The notes beneath the pieces are model-generated. The model saw only the letters and a program-made list of their open reading frames with translations. It made no database searches and had not been told where the DNA came from. The position numbers and the translations under genes were made by a program. A DNA stretch of 64,000 bases from Nocardioides sp. JS614 (lineage in GTDB: Bacteria; Actinomycetota; Actinomycetes; Propionibacteriales; Nocardioidaceae): positions 62,001 to 126,000 of the forward strand of contig NC_008699.1 in NCBI RefSeq assembly GCF_000015265.1, given 5' to 3'. This document shows positions 8,937-16,601 of this stretch, piece after piece (the first letter of the stretch is position 1; every line of letters starts with the position of its first letter).

Positions 8937-9291
8937 TTCCCCTCATCGGGTGGCCGTTCTGGGAAAGCCCTTAGATCCAGGATCCATGGCCCGGGCAACT
9001 GCTCTGAGCGGCTCCGCCTGCGACCCTCCCGGATCCACCCGGGGACCACCGTCCTCGGTATCCCCGACGACTCGCGATCCAAGGCGCGACGCGGCGCCAC
9101 TGACTCGAAGTCTACGGCCGGCCCGGTTTAGAGACGCGGCGGACGACCACAGCTCCAGCCCGTTGCATTCCCGGCCGGCCGCCGGCGCCGAGCGCCTTCG
9201 CGCCGGCCGATGACAGGCCGCGGCAGAAGACCACGCGACTGGAGGCTGAGAACCCGGCGTTTGTCGGCAACGCTCGAAACCGAGGCCGACT
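8937..9291. other. Intergenic stretch between the kinase gene and the IS3 element
   Basis: About 350 bases with no convincing gene. It includes a GC-rich inverted repeat, GCCGGCGC (9181-9188) and GCGCCGGC (9200-9207) with an 11-base loop, which could terminate the transporter-kinase message. No T-tract follows. A 17-base sequence, CGCTCGAAACCGAGGCC at 9271-9287, recurs with one mismatch just beyond the other end of the IS3 element (12132-12148). Confidence 0.45.
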
Positions 9292-9343
9292 TGAACCGCC
9301 CCGGGATGTCCGGAGACTTCATTAGTTGGAAGAGGATGAAGTC

Positions 9344-9673
9344 ATGGCACGTCCCAGCAAGTACCCCCGGGAGCTGCGTGAGTGCGCGGTGCGGGCGGTG
9401 GCCGAGTCGGTCGCGCAGGGCGAGTACCCCACCGAGTTCGAGGCGATCCGAACGATCGCTGCTCAGCTCGGGATCGGATCATCGGAGACGCTGCGCAAGT
9501 GGGTGCGTCAGGCCGAGGTCGATGGGGGCACTCGTCCAGGCAAGACGACCGAGGAGCTCGCTGAGATCCGGGAGCTGAAGAAGAAGGTCGCCGAGCTGGA
9601 GCGGGCGAACCAGATCCTGAAGAGCGCCTCGGCCTTCTTCGCGGCGGAGCTCGACCGCCAACCCCGGTACTGA
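9344..9673 (+). CDS. IS3-family transposase OrfA (DNA-binding subunit)
   Basis: A 109-residue protein, MARPSKYPRELRECAVRAV onward. It has the usual HTH (residues 10-55), a QAEVDGG linker and a leucine-zipper-like region ELKKKVAELERANQILKSAS. It ends at a TGA that overlaps the start of the orfB frame, the arrangement in which IS3 elements make an OrfAB fusion by -1 frameshifting. It looks intact, but with orfB broken the element cannot move by itself. Confidence 0.9.
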   Translation: MARPSKYPRELRECAVRAVAESVAQGEYPTEFEAIRTIAAQLGIGSSETLRKWVRQAEVDGGTRPGKTTEELAEIRELKKKVAELERANQILKSASAFFAAELDRQPRY

Positions 9674-10290
9674 TCGAGTTCATCGACCAGCATCGCGATC
9701 TGTACGGAGTCGAGCCGATCTGCCGGGTGCTCACCGAGCACGGGTTCAAGATCGCTCCGTCGACCTACTACGAGGCACGCACCCGGGCACCCTCGAAGCG
9801 GGCGCTGCGTGATGCCGAGATCACCGAGTTGATCTGGGTCGCGCGCGAGCACCGGTTCCGGGCCCGGTTCGGTGCCCGCAGGATGTGGCTCCACCTGCGC
9901 GCACAAGGCCACGACGTGGCCAGATGCACCGTGGAACGGCTGATGGCCACCCAGGGCTGGGCCGGCGCACTGCGGGGCAAACGAGTCCGCACCACGATCC
10001 CCGCGCCGGCTGATCCGCGCCCGGCCGATCTGGTGGACCGGGACTTCACCGCACCGGCCCCGAACCGGCTGTGGGTCGCGGACTTCACCTACGTCGCGAC
10101 CTGGTCCGGCACGGTCTACGTGGCGTTCGTCTTCGACGTCTACTCCCGTCGGATCGTGGGCTGGCGTGCGGCCACACGGATGACCACCGATCTGGTCCTC
10201 GACTGCCTTGAGCACGCGTTGTGGACCCGTGATCGTGACGGAGTCCGCGACCTGACCGGGCTGGTGCACCACACCGACGCTGGCAGCCAG

Positions 10291-11787
10291 GGCGAAATCA
10301 ACCGGTCGTCGCAACACCTTGATTTCGGAGGTGTTCGAGGATGGCGACGAAGGACTGGAGCAAGAAGACCAGCGATGCGCCGGAGGGGCTTCGTCGGCAG
10401 TGGCGTGCTGATCGGGCGCTGAGGCCGGCGATGCGCTCGCCCGGGCGACCGGACCCGTCGCGGGTGGTGCAGCGACAGTTCTGGCGGCAGATCGCCACGG
10501 GCGTCACGACGGTGGAGGCGTCGATGGCCGTGGGCGTGTCGTGGCCGGTCGGTGCTCGCTGGTTTCGCCACGCTGGCGGCATGCCGCCGATCTCGCTGGC
10601 CGAGCCCACCGGCCGCCACCTGACCTTCGAGGAACGCGAGGAGATCGCGATCCTGCGCGCCAAGGACAAGGGCGTGCGCGAGATAGCCCGTGCGATCGGG
10701 CGTGACCCGGGGACCGTCTCACGCGAACTTCGTCGCAATGCAGCGACTCGTGGCGGCAAGCAGGAGTACCGCGCTGGCGTAGCGCAGTGGAAGGCACAGC
10801 AGGCGGCGAAGCGTCCCAAGACCGCGAAGCTCGTGACCAACGAGCGGTTGCGTGAGTACGTGCAGGATCGGCTCGCCGGCAACGTCCGCCGTCCCGACGG
10901 CACGATCGTGCCGGGTCCGACACCGCCGCCGTGGAAGGGCCTGAACAAGCCGCATCGCCGGGACAGGCGGTGGTCGACGGCTTGGAGCCCGGAGCAGATC
11001 GCCCAGCGCCTGAAGGTCGAGTTCCCCGATGATGAGTCCATGCGCATCAGCCACGAGGCGATCTACCAGTCGCTGTTCATCGAGGGCCGCGGTGCGCTCA
11101 AGCGCGAACTGGTCACCTGTCTGCGCACCGGGCGTGCGCTGCGGGAGCCGCGGGCCCGGTCACGGAACAAGGCACAGGGGCACGTGACCGCCGATGTCGT
11201 TCTCAGCGAGCGCCCCGCTGAGGCAGACGACCGGGCCGTCCCTGGCCACTGGGAGGGCGATCTGATCATCGGCACGGGTCGGTCTGCGATCGGCACCCTC
11301 GTCGAGCGCAGCAGTCGCTCAACGCTCCTGGTCCATCTGCCGCGACTGGAGGGCTGGGGTGAGAAGCCGTACGTCAAGAACGGGCCATCACTCGGTGGCT
11401 ACGGGGCCGTCGCGATGAACACCGCGCTGACCGCGTCGATGACCAAGCTGCCCGAGCAGCTGCGCAAGACCCTGACGTGGGACCGTGGCAAGGAACTCTC
11501 GGGCCACGCGTTGTTCGCGGTGGCGACCGGCACGAAGGTGTTCTTCGCCGACCCGCACTCGCCGTGGCAGCGACCGAGCAACGAGAACACCAACGGCCTG
11601 TTGCGCCAATACTTCCCCAAGGGCACCGACCTGTCGCGCTGGTCCGCCGAGGACCTGGAGGCCGTCGCCTATGCGCTCAACAACCGGCCCCGCAAGGTCC
11701 TCGGGTGGAAGACACCCGCTGAGGTCTTCGAGGAGCAACTACGCTCCCTTCAACAACCCGGTGTTGCATCGACCAGTTGAACTCGCC
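10291..11787 (+). mobile_element. IS30-family insertion sequence, complete, nested in IS3 orfB
   Basis: 1497 bp. Both ends begin GGCGA and end GCAACACC over 28 bp: left GGCGAAATCAACCGGTCGTC..., right (reversed) GGCGAGTTCAACTGGTCGAT.... A 3-bp duplication CAG sits at 10288-10290 and 11788-11790. Joining the flanks restores the IS3 OrfB reading frame (SQ-YTS), which confirms the exact boundaries. One full-length transposase gene fills it. Confidence 0.93.
10341..11780 (+). CDS. IS30-family transposase
   Basis: A 479-residue transposase that appears intact. An N-terminal region of about 90 residues is followed by the IS30 HTH (LTFEEREEIAILRAKDKGVREIARAIGRDPGTVSRELRRN). The C-terminal DDE core has GHWEGDLIIG (first Asp), TWDRGKELSG (second Asp) and RPSNENTNGLLRQYFPKGTD (Glu). 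The element has intact ends, so it may still be mobile. Confidence 0.93.
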   Translation: MATKDWSKKTSDAPEGLRRQWRADRALRPAMRSPGRPDPSRVVQRQFWRQIATGVTTVEASMAVGVSWPVGARWFRHAGGMPPISLAEPTGRHLTFEEREEIAILRAKDKGVREIARAIGRDPGTVSRELRRNAATRGGKQEYRAGVAQWKAQQAAKRPKTAKLVTNERLREYVQDRLAGNVRRPDGTIVPGPTPPPWKGLNKPHRRDRRWSTAWSPEQIAQRLKVEFPDDESMRISHEAIYQSLFIEGRGALKRELVTCLRTGRALREPRARSRNKAQGHVTADVVLSERPAEADDRAVPGHWEGDLIIGTGRSAIGTLVERSSRSTLLVHLPRLEGWGEKPYVKNGPSLGGYGAVAMNTALTASMTKLPEQLRKTLTWDRGKELSGHALFAVATGTKVFFADPHSPWQRPSNENTNGLLRQYFPKGTDLSRWSAEDLEAVAYALNNRPRKVLGWKTPAEVFEEQLRSLQQPGVASTS

Positions 11788-12298
11788 CAGTACACCTCGT
11801 TCGCCTTCACCAGCAGGCTCATCGAAGCCGGCGTGGATGCCTCAGTGGGTTCCGTGGGTGACGCCTACGACAACGCTCTGGCCGAGTCCCAGATCGGGAT
11901 CTACAAGACCGAGCTAATCCGCCCCGAAGGCCCCTGCGAAGCGTCGAGCACGTCGAGCTCGAGACCCTGAGCTGGGTCGACTGGTTCAACACCGAGCGCA
12001 CCCACGAGTCCATCGACGACCTGACACCTATCCAGGCCGAGGAAGTTCACTACGCTGCACGAAACCGTCTCCTCCCGACCGGGTAGAGACACCGAACGAA
12101 GTGTCCGGAAACCCCGGGCGGTTCAACTCGACGCTCGAAAACGAGGCCACAGGTTCGTTGTCGCCCAGTCTGCCGTGTCTTGGGTCTTGATGCTGGGCAG
12201 GGCGTCGATGCCGCGGTTGCGTAGCGCTGCGGATGGGCGTTGCGGCAACGCGACCGGTGAGGAGACCCCATCGTGTGCGGCGAGTTGATCGCCGTGCG

Positions 12299-12465
12299 GA
12301 CGCCGGATGGGACTACGCATCGATCACCTTCATCGACCGCGTCGCCGAGGAGGGCATCCGGCCCTCGGGTGGGTCGGCCGCTGATGCGCATGTCAACGCC
12401 CTGATGGAATGCGTGACCTGCCCGTTCAAGACCGAGCAGGTTACGCCTGACTCGTGCCACGGGGG
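12299..12465 (+). pseudogene. Fragment of an IS3-family OrfB (C-terminal catalytic region)
   Basis: Translates to DYASITFIDRVAEEGIRPSG... followed by NALMECVTCPFKTEQV. This aligns by eye with the YTS-ITF-ERLAEEGIRPS-G...DNALMES...KTE region of IS3 transposases. Both the 5' part and the tail are missing. Its last 43 bases recur at 14148-14190, on the far side of the IS1634 remnant. The 170 bases between the IS3 end (12125) and this fragment hold nothing I recognise. Confidence 0.7.
12400..12442 (+). repeat. 43-bp direct repeat, copy 1
   Basis: Begins CCTGATGGAATGCGTGACCT and differs at one base from 14148-14190. It is part of an IS3-type OrfB fragment. The pair encloses the IS1634-type remnant. 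Confidence 0.9.
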
Positions 12466-12469
12466 TGTG

Positions 12470-14036
12470 TCACTGAGCGTTGATCCCGAGTGCGTCGAGG
12501 ATGCCCTCGACGGTGGGCGTGATCGGGTCGGCGGCGATGTGTTCGTGGCAGGCGATGCGGACGCTGATCTGCTGGATCGGGCGCAGGGTTTGGACGATCT
12601 TCTTGATGCTCAGCTCAGTGACGTTCTGCAGGTGGCGGTCGATCGCGAGGGCCGCGAACACGATGGTGAGGTGGGCCTCGATCGCCTGGCGGGTGTGGTG
12701 TACATCGGCCGTGCAGCCAGGTCGGTCTTGGACATCCGGAAGGACTGCTCGACGTGCCATAGGTCGTGGTAGCTCGCCATCACCTCGCCCGCGGGCATCA
12801 GACCGACTTCTATGTTGGTTACGTAGTCCTTCAACCCGACCAGTTCACGCGCTGTGGTCAGTGAGGCCTCGTCGACCTCGGTCGCGCCGTTGCGGGTCTT
12901 GACGAACCGCGGGGTCCGGGCGGTCTTCTCCCCGGCCACGACGGCACGGGCCTTGTTCTCCTGCAACGTGAGCGTCTTGCCGTCCCGGGCGGCGCGTTTA
13001 GCCGAGTAGGCCCACACCGCGCGCCACGACTTGGCACGGCCGGATCCCAGACCGGCTCGGCTCGACGCTGAGGGTCGCTGGTCTGCAACCCGGTGCCGCC
13101 CTGGTCGCGTGGGGTGATGGTGTCGATGATCTGTCCGTCGGTGAACGCGGTGCCGTGCCAGCGGAAGTGGGACTCCAGATCCTTGGGTGCCCTGGTCACC
13201 CGGGAGCCGACGATGAACCGCAACCCGGCCTCGTCGAGGTCACGCAGGTTCGATGAGGACAGCATCCCGGCGTCGGCGACCACGGCCATGTCCGCGATGC
13301 CGTGACGCTGCGCGAACTGCTTGACGATCGGGATGATCGTCAGCGTCTCGGCCTTGTCGCCCTCGAAGCAGCCGATCTCGAGGGGGAAAGCCGCGCCGAT
13401 CCACCAGCAGGCCGACCACGATCTGTGGGTCGACGCGGCGCTCCTTGGAGTAGCCGACCTTGCGGAGCTCGTCTTCGTTGTCTGCCTCGAAGTGGAGGGT
13501 GGTGACGTCGTAGAGCACCAGACTGACCTCCCCCCGCTGCTGCGGGCGTGGGTGAAGCAGGCGGTGGCGATCTGGCCTCGGTAGTCGCGCTTGGGCTCGT
13601 TGCAGTGCCCGGAACATCGTGCGCAGCGAGGCCGGCGCCACGCCTATCTCGTTCGGCACCCGCACGGAGTCAGCCTTCGAGGTCGGCTCGATGATCCGCG
13701 CCAGCACGAGTTGGGCGAAGGCCTCGTCAGCGATGGCGTCGAACCCGAGCCGGGTGTACGCCTCGGTGAGGACCTGCCACAACAGCGCGGATCGCTCGCT
13801 AGTGATCAGGCCAGGACGCTGTGGCACGCCCTCATCCTCAAGCCCGAGGCCGTCGAGGTCGAGAGCTCTTGGCCCGCGTGCAGCCGTCGGCGTGCCTGAG
13901 ACATCAGCGCAGCCAGCTCGGCGTCGGTGCGGGCGGTAGCCACATGCTCGACCACGACGTCGCGCCCATCACGGCGCTCAGCGAGCTGAACCTTCGTGCT
14001 GCCCGACCGCCCCGGAGCCTTCCGCACGAACACCAC
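12470..14036 (-). pseudogene. IS1634-type transposase, degraded by several frameshifts
   Basis: Five overlapping leftward frames make up one transposase: 13806-14036 (FVRKAPGRSGSTKVQLAERR, the family N-terminus), 13240-13827 (VLYDVTTLHFEADNEDELRK), 12858-13289 (VVADAGMLSSSNLRDLDEAG), 12610-13017 (YHDLWHVEQSFRMSKTDL) and 12470-12760 (IEAHLTIVFAALAIDRHLQN). At least four frameshifts are required, so it cannot make an active enzyme. No inverted repeats could be assigned to its ends. Confidence 0.85.
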
Positions 14037-14147
14037 CAGCGGACCCTACCGACCCCCGGGGTGTGTCGATCAGGGCCGCCCGCAAGGCGCTCACCTGCGA
14101 AGACAACGACACGATCATCGCTCCGCGGTCACGTGGCACGAGTCAGG

Positions 14148-14190
14148 CCTGATGGAATGCGTGACCAGCCCGTTCAAGACCGAGCAGGTT
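14148..14190 (+). repeat. 43-bp direct repeat, copy 2 (IS3-type OrfB scrap)
   Basis: Begins CCTGATGGAATGCGTGACCA and encodes LMECVTSPFKTEQV, matching copy 1 except at one base. No transposase sequence is recognisable upstream of it, so it is a bare scrap beside the IS1634 remnant. Confidence 0.9.
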
Positions 14191-14231
14191 CCGCACCACG
14201 ACCTTCGCGGGTGACCAGTCTGGAAGGGTCT

Positions 14232-14268
14232 GAGTCCGGGCAGCCAGCGCTTCTGGCTGCCCGGACTC
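14232..14268 (-). terminator. Strong hairpin downstream of the GH91 gene
   Basis: A perfect 16-bp stem, GAGTCCGGGCAGCCAG at 14232-14247 and its complement at 14253-14268, with a 5-base loop. It lies 75 bases past the GH91 stop codon on the leftward transcript. There is no T-tract, which is usual for actinobacterial terminators. It probably ends the GH91 message before the IS debris. Confidence 0.75.
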
Positions 14269-14343
14269 TGTCAACCCGTGAGGTGCGTCAGAGGCACGAA
14301 GCGGGGCCCATGCTCAAGTCAGCATTGCGCGTCCGGACATCTG

Positions 14344-15522
14344 TCACGGCGTTGCCACGAAGGACATGTTTCCCCCGCTCAGATCTTGGAGTTGGGCCGC
14401 CGTGCCCGACCAGAGAACCTTCGTGGCCGTGGAACTCGCGTCGAGCACGTGGCGTACCGCGACGTTTGACGCCAACTTGTTTGTGGCGAGGAAGTTGCGG
14501 GCCCCACCTTTGACTAGGACGACCGTGGGGGTGGCTCCGGAGGGGACGATGTTGGCGGCCGGCACCTCGAACGCGAAGTGATTGGCTGTGACGGAGTTGT
14601 CGTTGCCGTTGAGATGGACCATGCCGAAGAGATCGTCATTGCGGGCAGGGCCACCGTCGCCGTACTTGCGACGGAAGTGGTTACCCGAGATCAGCTGCTC
14701 GTGGCACGGAGTTTCGTGAACGATCATTCCGGAGAAGTTGCTGACGAACTTGTTGCCAGTAATCACTGCGCGATGGACATTCTTCATCTGGATCCGAGCG
14801 CCCCACAGGAGACTGTTCCCGCTGATGACACAGTCCTCGTTGTTCTCGATGAAGATGGAGTTCCCAGCCCACGCGCTAATCAGGTAGTTGTTGGTGATCT
14901 TTCCGACGATGGAGCTGTCTGTCAGCTGGATGGAGCTGCCGCACTCAGCGATGAAGTTGTTGGTGATGTTGAAGGCGTCGGCATTGCGGATGGTCAGTGC
15001 TGTGTTGAGGTAGACGAAGCCCATCCCCTCGATTCGAAGGGAGTCGGTGTCGTACTGCGACTTGATGCCGATCTTTCCGTTTCCAGGAATGTAGGGCTTG
15101 GTACTGCTGACGCCGTCGATGCAGAAGTCCTGAAAGACGATCGAGTTGAGTCGGCCGTTCGTCCCTGGGTCGGTGGCCCGGTTGACGAGGAACCCGACCT
15201 GGTTGTTGTTCGCGATCTGCACATGGCTTGAGCCCGGGAGAGTCTCGACCCAGGCCGAGTGGTTCACGTCGTCGCGGATTGCTTCGGACATGAAGCCATG
15301 CCCGGAGCCCTTGATCGTCAGGAAGCCAATGTCGATGTTGGCTGTCGTCTGCAGGGTGTAGTGACCGGGAGGAATGTAGATGACGGCGCCAGGGCGGGTC
15401 GTCTGACTGTTCTGCTGGCTCTTGATGTCAGCGATGATCTGGTTGATGACCAGGCCGATATCGGTGTAAGGCGAGACGGTGGCGCCGGTCCAGGTGGTGA
15501 CGTCGTAAACGGTTGTTGCCAT
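14344..15522 (-). CDS. GH91 inulin fructotransferase (difructose dianhydride-forming)
   Basis: A 392-residue right-handed parallel beta-helix protein that matches Arthrobacter-type inulin fructotransferases from its first residues: MATTVYDVTTWTGATVSPY, RPGAVIYIPPGHYTL, IKGSGHGFMSEAIRDD, GRLNSIVFQDFCIDGV, NITNNFIAECGSSIQL, NNYLISAWAGNSIF and NHFRRKYGDGG. These enzymes remove the terminal difructose from inulin as a dianhydride (EC 4.2.2.17 or 4.2.2.18). The ATG at 15522 has AGGAGGT 9 bases upstream. Related enzymes are secreted, but this frame has no signal peptide; a Tat signal ORF lies just upstream in another frame. Product type (I or III) is not readable here; the GH172 partner favours I. 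Confidence 0.92.
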   Translation of the reverse strand: MATTVYDVTTWTGATVSPYTDIGLVINQIIADIKSQQNSQTTRPGAVIYIPPGHYTLQTTANIDIGFLTIKGSGHGFMSEAIRDDVNHSAWVETLPGSSHVQIANNNQVGFLVNRATDPGTNGRLNSIVFQDFCIDGVSSTKPYIPGNGKIGIKSQYDTDSLRIEGMGFVYLNTALTIRNADAFNITNNFIAECGSSIQLTDSSIVGKITNNYLISAWAGNSIFIENNEDCVISGNSLLWGARIQMKNVHRAVITGNKFVSNFSGMIVHETPCHEQLISGNHFRRKYGDGGPARNDDLFGMVHLNGNDNSVTANHFAFEVPAANIVPSGATPTVVLVKGGARNFLATNKLASNVAVRHVLDASSTATKVLWSGTAAQLQDLSGGNMSFVATP

Positions 15523-15542
15523 GTTCTCGTACCTCCTGCGGA

Positions 15543-15746
15543 CTAGATCAGGCCGACGATGCGGCTGTAGGCGGGCGGCGGTTGCCAGGCGGCGACCTCG
15601 GCGCTCGCGGGAGCGACGGACCCGTCGCCGACACCGGCGAACTGGTTGATCAGGGCGGTGGCGGCGAGGACCTGGAGGACTCGACGTCGTGAGACAGCGA
15701 CAGTCGTTGCCGCTTTGAGCGGCGCAAACGTTTCGATCACGGTCAT
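15543..15746 (-). CDS. Short Tat-signal-peptide ORF upstream of GH91
   Basis: A 67-residue ORF starting MTVIETFAPLKAATTVAVSR. It contains a twin-arginine signal (SRRRVLQ, then VLAATALINQFAGVG) and an APASA-type cleavage region, then stops 20 bases before the GH91 ATG in a different frame. A plausible -10 box (TACTCT, 15754-15759) puts transcription start at or next to the ATG, so the message may be leaderless. It looks like the export signal of the fructotransferase, separated from it by a frame change. Alternatives are a real frameshift, an assembly error, or a coupled leader peptide. Confidence 0.6.
   Translation of the reverse strand: MTVIETFAPLKAATTVAVSRRRVLQVLAATALINQFAGVGDGSVAPASAEVAAWQPPPAYSRIVGLI
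15722..15736 (-). promoter_or_regulatory. LacI-type operator at the GH91 promoter
   Basis: On the plus strand GCGCAAACGTTTCGA, identical to the transporter operator 11 kb away. It lies just downstream of the predicted -10 box and inside the start of the Tat ORF. It ties GH91 to the LacI regulon despite the IS block in between. Confidence 0.75.
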
Positions 15747-15753
15747 GCTCGTC

Positions 15754-15782
15754 AGAGTAGAGACGGGCCCAGGGTTTAGCAA
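15754..15782 (-). promoter_or_regulatory. Predicted promoter of the Tat ORF and GH91
   Basis: Reading leftward, TTGCTA (15777-15782), a 17-base spacer and TACTCT (15754-15759). The ATG at 15746 lies about 8 bases after the -10 box, which suggests a leaderless transcript. Confidence 0.5.
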
Positions 15783-15814
15783 GGGCGGGGAGCATTGCAC
15801 TTGCATCGGGAGAC

Positions 15815-15822
15815 AAACGTTT
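15815..15822 (-). promoter_or_regulatory. Second LacI-type operator upstream of GH91
   Basis: AAACGTTT in the context ACAAACGTTTCGC, about 89 bases upstream of the main GH91 operator core. Such auxiliary sites can support DNA looping by LacI-family tetramers. It is also the last recognisable part of the fructan locus on this side. Confidence 0.5.
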
Positions 15823-15829
15823 CGCCGCT

Positions 15830-16140
15830 TGTGTGATCAGGTGCGCGGGGAAGCACCACTCGTGAGGCTCCGCTCATGCGTGCGGGCTCAGGCCGTCAAG
15901 CCAACACTGGGCCAGTGCTCGCCGTGGCGTCTTGATGCCAATGGGTCTGTCGATCTCGCTCCGCTCGGGGGCGATCGCGTCGAAGCCGGCGTGGCCGCGG
16001 ACGCGGAAGTTGGATCCTGGAGGGCCACGGGTACTGGCGCAGCAGGGCCGTTGGCCCTCTCGCGATACCTCGGGGTTCCGCGTAAGTGGTCTGTCCACCT
16101 CCCGGTCGGCGAGCATCGCCCGGTAGGCAGGTTATCTGTT
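15830..16140. other. Region without a recognisable gene
   Basis: Open frames on the minus strand (for example 15874-16116, DREVDRPLTRNPEVSREGQR...) show no ribosome site and no family I can name. Given the decayed genes on both sides, this is probably eroded coding sequence. Confidence 0.35.
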
Positions 16141-16143
16141 AGG

Positions 16144-16530
16144 TCGACCGCTTCGACCGCGGTCGCGGGGACGCGGAGGCGGCCTTCGCCTTCCACGCGG
16201 ACGACGTGGTGATGCGCTCCCCTGGGTGGCGCACTGGCGGGCCTCCACGAGGGCAAGCCGGCCGTCGTTGCGTCGAGCCTCGTGGCGCTTGCACGCACCG
16301 ATGGCATCTCGTGAGCGTGTAGGTGATCGTCCGGCTGGTCTCAGAGACCTCGGTCGCGCTCCAACGCGGGAGGTGGCCAGCCGTGTGTCGAGGTACTCGA
16401 TCTCTGTCGAGTTAGGTCAGCGTCCAACCCGTGCGTGGTGGCAAGATTTGGGATATCGACATCTACGAAGCCCACCAGTACGACGTCGACGCGTTTCTCG
16501 GCTGTCTCGACTCGCACGACCTCGCCGCTC
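16144..16530 (+). pseudogene. Decayed SnoaL-like (NTF2-fold) gene
   Basis: Pieces of an NTF2/SnoaL-type protein appear in order but in different frames: VDRFDRGRGDAEAAFAFHAD followed by DVVMRSPGW, then LAGLHEGKPAVVASSLVALA ending in a TGA, then VRGGKIWDIDIYEAHQYDVD followed by AFLGCL. Stops and frameshifts rule out a complete product. The order and spacing match the family layout (N-terminal helix, ADDVVM strand, G-KI-E-D-YE strand). No function is implied. Confidence 0.55.
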
Positions 16531-16601
16531 TGGAGTGCCGATCAGGACGGGTCAGAGAGCTGTCCCATCACCGGATCCCGCACCGGCACGCTCCGCGTGA
16601 C

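Larger units (their letters stand above)
9670..12086 (+). pseudogene. IS3-family transposase OrfB, split by IS30 and frameshifted
   Basis: The N-terminal two thirds run to 10290 (VLIEFIDQHRDLYGVEPICR..., rve-type core with WVADFTYVATWSGTVYVAFV and HHTDAGSQ). IS30 then interrupts, and the frame resumes at 11791 with YTSFAFTSRLIEAGVDASVG. A further frameshift near 11935-11945 is needed to reach the conserved tail (VEHVELETLSWVDWFNTERT...). The DDE catalytic frame is therefore disrupted twice and the gene is dead. Confidence 0.88.
9292..12125 (+). mobile_element. IS3-family insertion sequence, interrupted by an IS30 element
   Basis: The ends are imperfect inverted repeats of about 28 bp: TGAACCGCCCCGGGATGTCC at the left and, reversed, TGAACCGCCCGGGGTTTCCG at the right. 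A 3-bp direct duplication ACT flanks it (9289-9291 and 12126-12128). Without the nested IS30 copy (1497 bp plus the 3-bp duplication) it is about 1334 bp, normal for the family. It holds orfA and a broken orfB. It separates the transporter operon from the GH91 gene but breaks no fructan gene. Confidence 0.88.

Noticed and set aside
9271..12148. 17-base near-repeat CGCTCGAAAnCGAGGCC flanking the IS3 element, considered as a long target duplication
   Set aside because: The copies lie 4 and 6 bases outside the 3-bp ACT duplication and differ at one base, so they are not the IS3 target duplication; origin unclear.
9292..14190. The IS block as the right end of the fructan locus
   Set aside because: The GH91 gene beyond it carries the same 15-bp operator, so the locus continues past the block.
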